DNA of 64,000 nt from the NCBI RefSeq assembly GCF_003194585.1, contig NZ_QHKZ01000008.1:62001-126000 (forward strand), read 5' to 3'. Position 1 is the first letter of the stretch. Each line of letters starts with the position of its first letter. Both the position numbers and the translations under genes were made by a program. The DNA is from Nocardioides daejeonensis (GTDB taxonomy: Bacteria > Actinomycetota > Actinomycetes > Propionibacteriales > Nocardioidaceae). Below, in pieces: positions 54,730 to 63,094 of the stretch. Below the pieces are notes generated by a model, which worked only from the letters and a program-made list of their open reading frames with translations, did not search any database and had not been told where the DNA came from.

Positions 54730-55388
54730 CGGGTGCTCCGTGAAGTGGTGGCGTCGAGGTGGCCGCTACGGATCAACGCCGCTCGTAGCCGCTGACGTGC
54801 GTCGTGCAGCGTCTTGTAGAGAGCGTTGCGAGAGGTGCCGAGCCGATCGGCGAGGACGTCGATCGGCACGTGTTCGATCAGCAACGCCAAGGTGATGCGA
54901 CGTTGGTGTGGAGTCAGGTCGTTGGCGATCGCCTTCTCCAGTTCCCGCGCCAGTTCGCCCGCCTCCGCGTCGGCCGCCGGGGTGGCGCCCTGCGCCACGA
55001 TCGTGAAGGTGTCCGGCAGATGTACTTCGCGATGCCGCCAGGCCTGGCGGCGCACGGTTACGCCGGCATGGAGCACGCCGAACTTGTAGACCCACGTCGT
55101 GAACCTGCTTCGACCCTCGAAGGTGTCCAGCTTGGCCAGCACCGACATCAGCGCGTCGTTGGCGGCCTCCTGGGCGAGATCGTCCAACTCGCCGGCTCCG
55201 ATACCGGGAAGCTGGTGCCGCAGCCGCGCGACCTGGTGACGAGCAGCGCGCAGCAGCAACTCGTGGAGCCGCCGTTGCGCGGCGACGCCAACAGCGCCGG
55301 GGCGGTGCAGATCAGCGATCCACTCCTCATCCGAGGAGACCGCGTGCTGAACCTCGGAGGTGATGCCTGGGTTCATGATCATCATCAT
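54726..55388 (-). CDS. ECF-like RNA polymerase sigma factor
   Basis: 220 residues from ATG 55388; further ATG codons follow at 55385, 55382 and 55376, so the exact start is open. The first overlaps the upstream stop (ATGA). Region 2: LDDLAQEAANDALM and RSRFTTWVYKFGVLH; region 4: LTPHQRRITLALLIEH with the helix-turn-helix VLADRLGTSRNALYKTL. It is paired with a zinc anti-sigma factor and transcribed divergently from a DoxX-like/folE operon across matching promoter motifs. Confidence 0.87.
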   Translation of the reverse strand: MMMIMNPGITSEVQHAVSSDEEWIADLHRPGAVGVAAQRRLHELLLRAARHQVARLRHQLPGIGAGELDDLAQEAANDALMSVLAKLDTFEGRSRFTTWVYKFGVLHAGVTVRRQAWRHREVHLPDTFTIVAQGATPAADAEAGELARELEKAIANDLTPHQRRITLALLIEHVPIDVLADRLGTSRNALYKTLHDARQRLRAALIRSGHLDATTSRSTR

Positions 55389-55624
55389 CCCCTCTCGTCG
55401 GGCAGCGGCGCGAGGATACGAGCGGCCAGCGTCGGTGGACAGCCGCGATCGACCAGTTGCAGCAGCGCGTGCAGGTCCACGCCCCGGTCGGTGGCGAGCG
55501 CGGCTGCCAGCTCGGGGTCGAATCCGGCGCGCAGCAGGTGGCGGCGACGCCAGCCGACCAGATCGGTCGCGGGGGCCGGCATCGGACGCGCATGGGTCCG
55601 GATGGAGCGGTGCGATCGGTTCAT
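55385..55624 (-). CDS. small conserved actinobacterial protein in the sigma operon
   Basis: 79 residues starting MNRSHRSIRTHARPM. The core RRRHLLRAGFDPELAAALA followed by DLHALLQLVDRGCPPTLAARIL is a pattern seen in small proteins encoded beside sigma factors in this group. The function is unknown. Its stop overlaps the sigma ATG by one base. The promoter -10-like element ends six bases before the ATG, suggesting a nearly leaderless transcript. Confidence 0.65.
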   Translation of the reverse strand: MNRSHRSIRTHARPMPAPATDLVGWRRRHLLRAGFDPELAAALATDRGVDLHALLQLVDRGCPPTLAARILAPLPDERG

Positions 55625-55630
55625 GTCTTC

Positions 55631-55659
55631 TTCGTGTCGGGCCACGGGCCCGGTCTTAC
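55631..55659 (-). promoter_or_regulatory. candidate ECF promoter, sigma operon side
   Basis: On the minus strand GTAAGA (55659-55654), 15 bases and GACACGAA (55638-55631). The same pair of motifs occurs on the other strand facing the DoxX-like operon. Confidence 0.5.
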
Positions 55660-55683
55660 TTCCGCGATGCTTCACGGCCGTCG

Positions 55684-55711
55684 GTAAGAAGCCGGGCTCG
55701 GCCGACACGAA
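55684..55711 (+). promoter_or_regulatory. candidate ECF promoter, DoxX-like/folE side
   Basis: GTAAGA (55684-55689), 14 bases and GACACGAA (55704-55711), about 80 bases before the DoxX-like gene. Together with its mirror copy it implies that the local sigma factor drives both directions. Confidence 0.5.
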
Positions 55712-55793
55712 CAGGGTGTTGCGGCACCGGACGGGGATCTCAGCCTGTCCGGCCGCAACGGCCAGATCATCCTGTCGAGAAGGAGATGCCTTC

Positions 55794-56207
55794 ATGTCCG
55801 CTTCCACCCCCACCCGCGCATCGTTGGGCACCACTGGCGCCGACCGTGCCTTCTTCCTGCTCCGCACCGTCTTCATCATTGCGCCGATCGCCTTCGGGCT
55901 CGACAAGTTCGCTCAGGTGCTCAGCGACTGGGACTTCTATCTGGCGCCGTGGATCAACGACATCGTGCCCGGCGACGCGCACGACGCGATGATGATCGTG
56001 GGCGTCATCGAGATCGTGGCAGGCATCGTGGTGGCGCTCGACGCACGCTTCGGCGCGCTGCTCGTGGCGGCTTGGCTGCTGGGCATCATCGTCGACCTGC
56101 TCACCCTCGGCGACTTCTACGACGTGGCGCTGCGCGACTTCGGCCTCTTCGTGGCGGCGGTGTCGTTGGCCCTCCTCGCCTTCGACCGAGCCAAGCAGGC
56201 AGCGTGA
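55794..56207 (+). CDS. DoxX-like membrane protein
   Basis: 137 residues with four predicted helices: FFLLRTVFIIAPIAFGLDKF, MIVGVIEIVAGIVVAL, LLVAAWLLGIIVDLL and the last LFVAAVSLALLAF. The first helix and DKFAQVLSDWDFYLAPW are DoxX-family-like. DoxX proteins relate to quinone/redox chemistry in some bacteria. AAGGAGATG precedes the start at 55794. It shares a GTGA overlap with folE. Confidence 0.75.
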   Translation: MSASTPTRASLGTTGADRAFFLLRTVFIIAPIAFGLDKFAQVLSDWDFYLAPWINDIVPGDAHDAMMIVGVIEIVAGIVVALDARFGALLVAAWLLGIIVDLLTLGDFYDVALRDFGLFVAAVSLALLAFDRAKQAA

Positions 56208-56848
56208 GCAGATCCGTGGTTGGGGCGGGCTCGGCGTCGCCGGTGCTCGGGCAGGGGCGCTTCCGCCCGGTCATCGGCAGCGACCAGCGCCGTGAGGTCG
56301 ATGCCGGTGCCGCCGAGGCTGCCGCTGCGCAACTGCTTGCGGCGCTGGGCCTCGACCTGACCGACGAGAACCTCGCCGAGACTCCGCGCCGCATGGCGCA
56401 CGCGCTGATCGAAATGACGCTCGGAGCGGAGTTCGAGCTCACCACGTTCCCCAACGACGAGGGCTACGACGAGTTGGTGATGGTCCAAGACATCGCCCTG
56501 CAGTCGATCTGCGAGCATCACATGCTGCCGTTCGTCGGGATCGCCCACATCGGCTATCTGCCTGGCGAGCGCATCCTGGGCCTCTCCAAGTTCGCGCGGA
56601 TGGTGGAGCTGCACGCCCGCCGCCCGCAGACCCAGGAGCGCCTCACCAAACGGATCGCCGACCATCTGGAGGCAGAGCTCGCTCCCCGGGGCATCGGTGT
56701 CGTGATCGAGGCCGAGCACACCTGCATGAGCCTGCGTGGAGCGCGCAACCCGAGCGCGCGCACCACGACTTCGGCGATGTTCGGCAAGCTCCGCGACGAT
56801 CCACGCAGCCGGGCCGAGTTCCTCGCCCTGACCAGGAGCACACGATGA
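56204..56848 (+). CDS. folE: GTP cyclohydrolase I
   Basis: 214 residues from GTG 56204. Zinc ligands in QSICEHHMLPF (Cys, His) and the later HTCMSLRG; family motifs ETPRRMA, GLSKFARMVELHARRPQ and QERLTKRIAD. It makes dihydroneopterin triphosphate for folate or other pteridines. Its location with a DoxX-like gene and a reductase, under a probable ECF promoter, is unlike housekeeping folate clusters, so it may be a stress-induced copy. Confidence 0.93.
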   Translation: MSRSVVGAGSASPVLGQGRFRPVIGSDQRREVDAGAAEAAAAQLLAALGLDLTDENLAETPRRMAHALIEMTLGAEFELTTFPNDEGYDELVMVQDIALQSICEHHMLPFVGIAHIGYLPGERILGLSKFARMVELHARRPQTQERLTKRIADHLEAELAPRGIGVVIEAEHTCMSLRGARNPSARTTTSAMFGKLRDDPRSRAEFLALTRSTR

Positions 56849-58026
56849 CCGAGCGGATCGAGCAGATCGTGATCGTGGGCGCCGGTCTGGCCGGCACGCA
56901 CGCCGCTGAGGAGCTGCGCGCTGCTGGCTACACCGGGCGGCTGATGCTGATCGGAGCTGAGCTGCACCTGCCCTACGATCGGCCGCCGCTCTCCAAGGGT
57001 GTGCTGCTGGGCAAGGACACCGCCGCGTCGATCCAGCTCCATCCCCAGGAGTGGTACGACGAGCAGCGCATCGAGTTGCGCACCGGCGAGGCGGTCACGG
57101 CACTCGACCTGGCGGCGCGACGTGTCAGCATCGGGTCGTGGACCATCGGCTACCACCGCCTGTTGCTGGCCACCGGCTCCCGCCCGCGACATCTGGAGAT
57201 CGTGGACGACTCGGGCTCACCCGTGCACCACGTGCGCTCGCTCGACGACGCCGAAGGGCTGCGCGGGCATCTCAAGGAGCGCTTGCTGATCGTGGGTGGG
57301 GGCTGGATCGGTCTGGAGGTCGCTGCTGCGGCCCGCGCGGCGGGCGGTGAGGTCACCCTCATCGAGGCGACGGGGCTGCCGCTGGCCGGTGTTCTCGGTG
57401 GCGAGGTCGCCCCCGTCTTCGCCGACCTACACCGAGCTCACGGCGTCGACCTGCGTACTGGCGTCACCCTGGCGGACGTCCGTGCGGGAGCAGGTGGCAC
57501 GCGCGCCGTTCTCACCGACGGCTCCACGGTCGATGTGGACCGCATCGTGGTCGGCGTCGGCGCGGTCCCCGAGACCCACGTGGCCCGCGAGGCCGGGCTG
57601 GTCTGCCAGAACGGGATCCTGGTCGATGCGGCGTTGCAGACGAGCGACCCGTTCGTATACGCCGCCGGTGACGTCGCCAACCAGGCGCATCCGCAGCTGG
57701 GCCGCCTACGGGTCGAGCACTGGGACAACGCCATCGCCCAGGGCAGGCACACGGCCCGGGCCATGCTCGGTGAGCACGGCAGCTTCGAGCAGCAACCGTA
57801 CTTCTTCTCCGATCAGTACGACCTCGGCATGGAGTACGTCGGCCACGTCGGTCCGCACGGCTATGACCGGGTGCAGATCGAGGGGAGCCTTGCCGAGCGT
57901 GTGTTCACCGCGTTCTGGCTTCGTGGCGATCAGGTAGTGGCTGGAATGCACGCGGGCGATTGGGGCGCCATCGATCGGATCCGTGATCTGGTGGGTGGCC
58001 CCGCGGAGCGGCTGGCTGTCCGCTAA
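56845..58026 (+). CDS. FAD-dependent ferredoxin-type reductase
   Basis: 393 residues. FAD motif IVIVGAGLAGTHAAEEL, NAD motif LLIVGGGWIGLEVAAAA, and YAAGDVANQ. Same rhodocoxin-reductase class as the protein at 26393 but only moderately similar. Coupled to folE by ATGA. No ferredoxin gene is adjacent, so its electron acceptor is unclear; it could work in the redox stress response of this operon. Confidence 0.88.
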   Translation: MTERIEQIVIVGAGLAGTHAAEELRAAGYTGRLMLIGAELHLPYDRPPLSKGVLLGKDTAASIQLHPQEWYDEQRIELRTGEAVTALDLAARRVSIGSWTIGYHRLLLATGSRPRHLEIVDDSGSPVHHVRSLDDAEGLRGHLKERLLIVGGGWIGLEVAAAARAAGGEVTLIEATGLPLAGVLGGEVAPVFADLHRAHGVDLRTGVTLADVRAGAGGTRAVLTDGSTVDVDRIVVGVGAVPETHVAREAGLVCQNGILVDAALQTSDPFVYAAGDVANQAHPQLGRLRVEHWDNAIAQGRHTARAMLGEHGSFEQQPYFFSDQYDLGMEYVGHVGPHGYDRVQIEGSLAERVFTAFWLRGDQVVAGMHAGDWGAIDRIRDLVGGPAERLAVR

Positions 58027-58110
58027 CTGGGCGGTAACAGTTCGGCCCGATTCGGCTGATGCGATGCTGTGTCCTGATCGAAGCTCCCACGACCAGAAGA
58101 GGCACATTCC

Positions 58111-58782
58111 GTGACCGAGATCGACCTGTCGACCCAGACCATCGCCGTCCTCGGCGGCACCGGCCCCCAAGGTCGTGGCCTGGCCCGCCGTTTTGCCCAG
58201 GCCGGCCTCGCCGTCGTCCTCGGCTCGCGTGCTGCGGAGAAGGCCGAGGCGACCGCCGCGGAGCTCGTCGAGGCCACCGGGGGCCGGGTGACCGGAGCCG
58301 ACAACGCTGGCGCTGCCGCGCAGGGCGACATCGTGCTGGTCGTCGTCCCGTGGGACGGTCACGGCGAGCTGGTCAAGAGCCTCGCGGCCGAGCTGGCCGG
58401 CAAGATCGTCGTAGACTGCGTCAACCCGCTCGGCTTCGACAAGCAGGGTGCCTACGCGCTGCAGGTCGAGGAGGGTTCGGCCACCCAGCAGGCTGCCGGA
58501 CTGCTCCCGGAGAGCCGCGTTGTGGGTGCCTTCCACAACGTCAGCGCCGTCCTTCTGGAGGACCCCGAGGTCGATGATCTGGGCACCGACGTCCTGGTGC
58601 TCGGCGACGACCGCGAGGCGACCGACACTGTCCAAGCACTGGCCGATGTCATTCCCGGCGTCCGCGGCATCTACGGTGGACGTATCCGCAATGCGCATCA
58701 GGTCGAGGCTCTCACCGCCAACCTGATCAGCATGAACCGGCGTTACAAGGCACACGCCGGCGTGCGCGTCACCGACGTCTGA
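58111..58782 (+). CDS. npdG: NADPH-dependent F420 reductase (NpdG-like)
   Basis: 223 residues from GTG 58111. Nucleotide-binding TIAVLGGTGPQGRGLARRFA (first half) and LGSRAAEKAEATA, plus the F420-NADP oxidoreductase-typical CVNPLGFDKQGAY and GAFHNVSAVLLEDP. It transfers hydride between NADPH and F420, supplying F420H2. It lies between the reductase and mshD genes with independent spacing. Confidence 0.88.
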   Translation: MTEIDLSTQTIAVLGGTGPQGRGLARRFAQAGLAVVLGSRAAEKAEATAAELVEATGGRVTGADNAGAAAQGDIVLVVVPWDGHGELVKSLAAELAGKIVVDCVNPLGFDKQGAYALQVEEGSATQQAAGLLPESRVVGAFHNVSAVLLEDPEVDDLGTDVLVLGDDREATDTVQALADVIPGVRGIYGGRIRNAHQVEALTANLISMNRRYKAHAGVRVTDV

Positions 58783-58827
58783 GGCGACCCGGCGACCCTC
58801 GCTGGCCCGGGCACGAGGAGGCAGTCG

Positions 58828-59664
58828 ATGGTCGAGGAAGTCAAGGCGTGGGACATCGATGTCCGCGACACGATGATCCGGATCGCTCGGGAGTGTGCGG
58901 AGGTCGACGGCCAGGCGCCGCTCGACGAGGCAGTACGGATCCGGCTCCGCAACAACGGACTCATCGGGTCCACGCTCTGGCTCGAGGGGAACGCCGGCTT
59001 CGCGTTGCGCCATGACGAGGCCCTGGAGCTGGCGGTCGTCCCCGGTCAGCGTGCCAAGGGGATCGGCGGTGCGCTTGCCGCGGCTGCGCTGGAGGGCGTG
59101 ACCTCCGCCTGGTCGCACGGTGACCATCCAGCTGCCGCGCGGCTGGCGGCGAGACACGGATTCTCGCGAGCCCGCGAGCTGTGGGTGATGCGTCGCCCGG
59201 TGACCGATCTGCCACCCACCCCCGACGCTGTGACCATCCGCACCTGGACGCCGGACGACCGCGACGAGTTGCTCCGGGTCAACGCCGAGGCGTTCCGCAC
59301 CCACCCCGAGCAGGGTGACATGGATGCGCAGAACCTCACGGATCGGATGGCCGAGCCGTGGTTCGACGCGGCCGGCCTGCTGGTCGTCACCGAGGACGAG
59401 CGGATGCTGGGCTTCCACTGGACCAAGAAGCACAGCGCCGAGGTCGGTGAGGTGTACGTCGTCGCCACCGACCCCGCAGCGCAGGGCCGCGGCCTGGGGC
59501 GCGCGTTGACGGTGGCAGGCCTGCACCACCTGCGATCGGTGCTCGACGAGGACGGCGAGATCATCCTCTACGTGGAGAGCGACAACGCTCGTGCTGTGGC
59601 CCTCTACGAGAGCCTCGGGTTCACCCACGCCGCCGAGGACACCCACGTGCAGTACCGCCGCTGA
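58828..59664 (+). CDS. mshD: mycothiol synthase
   Basis: 278 residues, two GNAT domains. Domain 2 has GFHWTKKHSAEVGEVYVVAT and the acetyl-CoA loop DPAAQGRGLGRALT, both diagnostic; domain 1 has VVPGQRAKGIGGALAAAAL. It acetylates Cys-GlcN-Ins to give mycothiol, the main low-molecular-weight thiol of actinobacteria. GAGGAGG precedes the start. It is convergent with glnR, the same neighbour as in Mycobacterium (Rv0818/Rv0819). Confidence 0.93.
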   Translation: MVEEVKAWDIDVRDTMIRIARECAEVDGQAPLDEAVRIRLRNNGLIGSTLWLEGNAGFALRHDEALELAVVPGQRAKGIGGALAAAALEGVTSAWSHGDHPAAARLAARHGFSRARELWVMRRPVTDLPPTPDAVTIRTWTPDDRDELLRVNAEAFRTHPEQGDMDAQNLTDRMAEPWFDAAGLLVVTEDERMLGFHWTKKHSAEVGEVYVVATDPAAQGRGLGRALTVAGLHHLRSVLDEDGEIILYVESDNARAVALYESLGFTHAAEDTHVQYRR

Positions 59665-59668
59665 TGCG

Positions 59669-59728
59669 TTGAGTTCGCGCGAATCACGCATTGAGTTCGC
59701 GCGAATGGCGCGTTGAGTTCGCGCGAAT
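59669..59728. repeat. three tandem TTGAGTTCGCGCGAAT repeats
   Basis: Exact 16-base copies at 59669-59684, 59691-59706 and 59713-59728, with a period of 22 bases, between the convergent mshD and glnR genes. The same GAGTTCGCGC core occurs at 15.97-16.05 kb. Confidence 0.85.
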
Positions 59729-59756
59729 GGCACGGTCCGGCGCGGTTGCGGCTGTC

Positions 59757-60461
59757 TCAGCGCGGGTTCGCGGGCTCGGGCTCAGCCTCAGGAGTCGGGA
59801 GCACGAAGCGGTAGCCGACGTTGCGGACCGTGCCGATAAGGGTCTCGTGCTCCGGGCCGAGCTTGGCGCGGAGGCGGCGCACGTGCACGTCGACGGTGCG
59901 GGTGCCGCCGAAGTAGTCGTAGCCCCACACTTCCTGGAGCAGCTGCTGACGGGAGAAGACCCGACCCGGGTGCTGGGCCAGGTACTTGAGCAGCTCGAAC
60001 TCCTTGAAGGTCAGGTCGAGGGGGCGGCCGCTGAGACGGGCGGTGTAGGTGGCCTCGTCGACGGTCACCTCACCGCTGCGGATCACCCTGGTCTCGGGCT
60101 CCTCCTGCTGCGCCAGACGGGCGATCGCCAGTCGGATCCGCGCGTCGAGCTCGGCCGGGCCGCAGGAGTGCAGCACCACGTCGTCCATGCCCCAGTCGAG
60201 CGCCACCACCGGCAGTCCGCCCTCGCCCAGGACCAACAGCACCGGCACCTCGGAGCCGGTGGTGCGGATCAGCTTGCACAGGTCTCGGGCCGCCGCGAGC
60301 TCCTTGCGCCCATCGACGAGCACCAGGTCGCACTCGGGCGCATCGACGAGGGCCGCTCCCTCGGCGGGGAGCACCCGCAGGTGATGGCCGAGGAGGCCGA
60401 GCGCGGGCAGCACCTCGGCGGAGGGTTGCAGGGCGCTGGTCAGCAGTAACAGCGTGGCCAC
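59757..60461 (-). CDS. glnR: GlnR-like orphan OmpR-family response regulator
   Basis: 234 residues from GTG 60461. Atypical receiver domain (about 1-110) with a central Asp in DLVLVDGRKEL but no full acidic pair, and a winged-helix domain with DLTFKEFELLKYLAQHPGRV and VDVHVRRLRAKLG. Synteny with mshD identifies it as the actinobacterial nitrogen regulator GlnR. No cognate kinase lies nearby, as expected. The C-terminus is Pro/Glu-rich. Confidence 0.88.
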   Translation of the reverse strand: MATLLLLTSALQPSAEVLPALGLLGHHLRVLPAEGAALVDAPECDLVLVDGRKELAAARDLCKLIRTTGSEVPVLLVLGEGGLPVVALDWGMDDVVLHSCGPAELDARIRLAIARLAQQEEPETRVIRSGEVTVDEATYTARLSGRPLDLTFKEFELLKYLAQHPGRVFSRQQLLQEVWGYDYFGGTRTVDVHVRRLRAKLGPEHETLIGTVRNVGYRFVLPTPEAEPEPANPR

Positions 60462-60505
60462 GGCCCCTCCTTCCGGCCGGGAGCGTTGTGGTGAAGGATA
60501 CCGGC

Positions 60506-60778
60506 ATGGAGTCGGTGAAGTCGGTGACCGTTCACTACTGGGCAGCGGCGAAGGCTGCCGCGGGTGTCCCTGAGGAACGCCTGGAGCTGCCGGTGGAGGC
60601 GACGCTCGGCGACCTCACGGCACTCGTCCGCGCCCGGCACGGCGTGCAGCTCGACCAGGTGCTCGCCGTCTGCTCGGTGCTGATCGACGGTGCCCAGGCG
60701 GGCTCACGCGACCCGGGTGCAGCGCCGCTCCCCGACGGTGCCACCGTGGAGTTCCTGCCGCCCTTCGCCGGCGGCTGA
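60506..60778 (+). CDS. MoaD/ThiS-family sulfur-carrier protein
   Basis: 90 residues ending in the GG needed for thiocarboxylate formation (PPFAGG). Strands HYWAAAKAAAGV and VEFLPPF fit the ubiquitin-like MoaD fold. It may serve molybdopterin synthesis, but no other moa gene is nearby. Divergent from glnR with a 44-base gap. Confidence 0.88.
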   Translation: MESVKSVTVHYWAAAKAAAGVPEERLELPVEATLGDLTALVRARHGVQLDQVLAVCSVLIDGAQAGSRDPGAAPLPDGATVEFLPPFAGG

Positions 60779-60875
60779 CCCAGCGGCGCCGGCGACGTGG
60801 CTCCGGCGGACGTCGCCGCGCAAAGTTCGCGAAGAACTTCCCCTCGGCACGCGTTGTCGCCACACTAGGCGGGTG

Positions 60876-61661
60876 ATGACGAGCCTCTCCCGCCGTGGCG
60901 CTGACCAGAGCCTGCGCAATCGCGCCCGCGAGTCCGTGAAGCTGGGTGTGCGCGGCCTGCTGCAGAAGGCCGATGTCGAGATCGGCCGGGGCACCTTCGC
61001 CAACCGGTTGGCCCGCACCTGCGACGCCTTCGGGATCGACACCGTGCTCGACGTGGGCGCCAATGTCGGCCAGTACGCGACGATGCTGCGCCGGGCCGGG
61101 TTCGCCGGCCGGATCCTCAGCTGTGAGCCGCTGACCGGTGCCTTCGGCGAGTTGGCCTCCCGCGCCGACGGGGACGCCCGGTGGCAGACGCTGCACACGG
61201 CCGTCGGTGCGGAGCCGGGCACCGTGAGCATCCACGTCTCAGAGAACTCTTTCTCCTCCTCCATCCGCGACATGACCGACGCGCACCTCGACAACGCTCC
61301 GGGCTCCCACTACATCGCCACCGAGGAAGTGCCGGTCACCACCGTCGCCGGCCTGGTCGACACCCACGGCGTGGATCCGGCGCGCTGCCTGCTCAAGATC
61401 GACACCCAGGGCTACGAGGGCGAGGTGTTGCGCGGTGCCGGCGAGCTGGTGGGCAGGGTCCAGGCGATCCAGCTGGAGATGTCCTTCGTCGAGCTCTATG
61501 CGGGCCAGCTGCTGTACGACGACCTGATGGCCGCGATGGTGGCTGCCGGCTACCGGCTGCACACGCTGGACCCCGGTTTCTCTGCCGCCGATGGCCGGCT
61601 GCTCCAGGTGGACGGACTCTTCGTGCGGGCCGACGCCGGCTCTGCTCCGTCGGGGGCGTGA
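60876..61661 (+). CDS. FkbM-family methyltransferase
   Basis: 261 residues; a GTG three bases upstream is also possible. SAM-binding VLDVGANVGQYATMLRRAG and the FkbM-type LLKIDTQGYEGEVLRGA, with QLEMSFVELYAG. Family members O-methylate sugars or small molecules, often in glycan clusters. It is the first of three related genes in the last 3.2 kb and about 40% like the one at 63095 by eye in the shared motifs. Confidence 0.88.
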   Translation: MTSLSRRGADQSLRNRARESVKLGVRGLLQKADVEIGRGTFANRLARTCDAFGIDTVLDVGANVGQYATMLRRAGFAGRILSCEPLTGAFGELASRADGDARWQTLHTAVGAEPGTVSIHVSENSFSSSIRDMTDAHLDNAPGSHYIATEEVPVTTVAGLVDTHGVDPARCLLKIDTQGYEGEVLRGAGELVGRVQAIQLEMSFVELYAGQLLYDDLMAAMVAAGYRLHTLDPGFSAADGRLLQVDGLFVRADAGSAPSGA

Positions 61662-61718
61662 CCAAATCGCGTGCAAACGGTTGCACACCCTGAGAACCCA
61701 CAGCCCCGGAGGCATTTT

Positions 61719-62528
61719 GTGATCACGACGCCCCGCAACCTCGGTCACCTGACGAAGCGGATCCGGCAGACACCGCAGCTGTTCGCGAACTACCCGCACG
61801 TCTTCTACGACCTGGCGGCGTCGATGACGCCGTGGCAGGGCAAGGAGATGAGCTACCGGCTGCGCAACGGCTACACGATCGTGAGTCCCAACGCCGATGG
61901 TGCCCGCTTCCCGATCTACGAGATCTTCGCCGATGACGCCTACCTGCTCGACACGATGCTCGCGGGCCTCCCCGCCGATGTGCACGTGATGGACCTCGGC
62001 GGCCAGATCGGCTGCTTCTCGCTCGCCGTCGCGCTCAAGCGTCCCCAGGCCCGGGTGCACGTCTACGAGGCCTCTCCGACGAGCGCCTCCTACGTACGCC
62101 GCAACGTGGGCGCCAACGACCTGGCCGACCGGATCACCGTGCACGCCAAGGCGATGGCCGGCGAGGAGGGCACCTTCACCTTCGTCGACAGCGGCACCGC
62201 GAGCGGCCACAACGGCATCACCGCCCCCGAGGGGCTCGGCCACGAGGTCACGGTGCCGAGCACCACCTTCGACGCCGCAGTCAAGGAGATGGATGGCCGC
62301 GTCGAGGTGGTGAAGGCCGACGTCGAGGGTGCGGAGTACGACATCATCCTGAAGTCCGACCCGGCGTCATGGGCCACGGTGCAGCGAGTGGTGATGGAGT
62401 ACCACCCGGTCGCAGGTCACTCGTTGGACGAGCTGCTGGAGTTCTTCGCCGCTGTCGGCCTGCACCCCGGCGAGCACGACCGCGGTACGCGCCCGGGGCT
62501 CGGCGTCATCTGGCTCTCCAGGAAGTAG
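61719..62528 (+). CDS. FkbM-family methyltransferase, divergent
   Basis: 269 residues from GTG 61719 with CCGGAGG ten bases upstream. SAM-binding VMDLGGQIGCFSLAVAL and the motif VKADVEGAEYDIIL. The N-terminal about 70 residues (YRLRNGYTIVSPNADG) differ from the other two FkbM proteins. It ends one base before the stop of the convergent thioredoxin-like gene. Confidence 0.87.
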   Translation: MITTPRNLGHLTKRIRQTPQLFANYPHVFYDLAASMTPWQGKEMSYRLRNGYTIVSPNADGARFPIYEIFADDAYLLDTMLAGLPADVHVMDLGGQIGCFSLAVALKRPQARVHVYEASPTSASYVRRNVGANDLADRITVHAKAMAGEEGTFTFVDSGTASGHNGITAPEGLGHEVTVPSTTFDAAVKEMDGRVEVVKADVEGAEYDIILKSDPASWATVQRVVMEYHPVAGHSLDELLEFFAAVGLHPGEHDRGTRPGLGVIWLSRK

Positions 62529-62963
62529 TCAGGCGCGCGCCAGCGCGTTGAGCACCTGCTCCTTCGTGGGTGCTCCCGCAGCGCGCGTCACCTCGTGCCC
62601 CGCCGAGTCGAGCACCAACGTCGTCGGTGTGCGGACGATCTCCAGGCGGCGTACCAGCTCCAGGTGCTCCTCCGCGTCCACCTCGATGTGGGCGACGCCG
62701 GGCACGATCTCCGCGACCTCTCCGAGGATCCGCCGGGTTGCCCGGCAGGGTGCGCAGAAGGCGCTGGAGAACTGCAGGAGTGTGGCCCGTTCGCCGAGTT
62801 CGTCTCCCCAGGGAGTGTCGGCCAGCGGCGACAGCTGTGGGGCGGGGACGGCTGCCGAGTCGGCGGCAGAGCTCCGGAACCGGCCATCGCTCCAACGTCG
62901 CCAGGCCCCGAACGCCACGGCGAACACGAGGGCGAGGACGAGGATGACGGCTCCGGTGGTCAC
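62529..62963 (-). CDS. membrane-anchored thioredoxin-like protein
   Basis: 144 residues from GTG 62963. One N-terminal helix (about 3-22, GAVILVLALVFAVAFGAW) followed by a thioredoxin domain with the CxxC SSAFCAPCRA and the cis-Pro RTPTTLV. Probably anchored on the outer face of the membrane and involved in disulfide reduction. It abuts the FkbM gene end to end. Confidence 0.82.
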   Translation of the reverse strand: MTTGAVILVLALVFAVAFGAWRRWSDGRFRSSAADSAAVPAPQLSPLADTPWGDELGERATLLQFSSAFCAPCRATRRILGEVAEIVPGVAHIEVDAEEHLELVRRLEIVRTPTTLVLDSAGHEVTRAAGAPTKEQVLNALARA

Positions 62964-63094
62964 GACGACGCAACGCCGTCTGGGCCGTGGTGATTCCCGG
63001 CGCGGGGAGCCGTAGCCTTTGCGGACCCTCCGAAGTTGAGGGTCCGACGGCTCCCGACCGGCAGCCGCACGAGCGACGAGTGAGGCCAAGAGAC

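Noticed and set aside
59669..59728. CRISPR-like array
   Set aside because: Only three copies with a 6-base gap between 16-base repeats; no spacer length or cas gene fits. It is a short tandem repeat.
57706..59733. 675-residue open frame on the minus strand opposite the F420 reductase and mshD genes
   Set aside because: The plus-strand genes have full family motifs; this frame has none and reads as a typical shadow.
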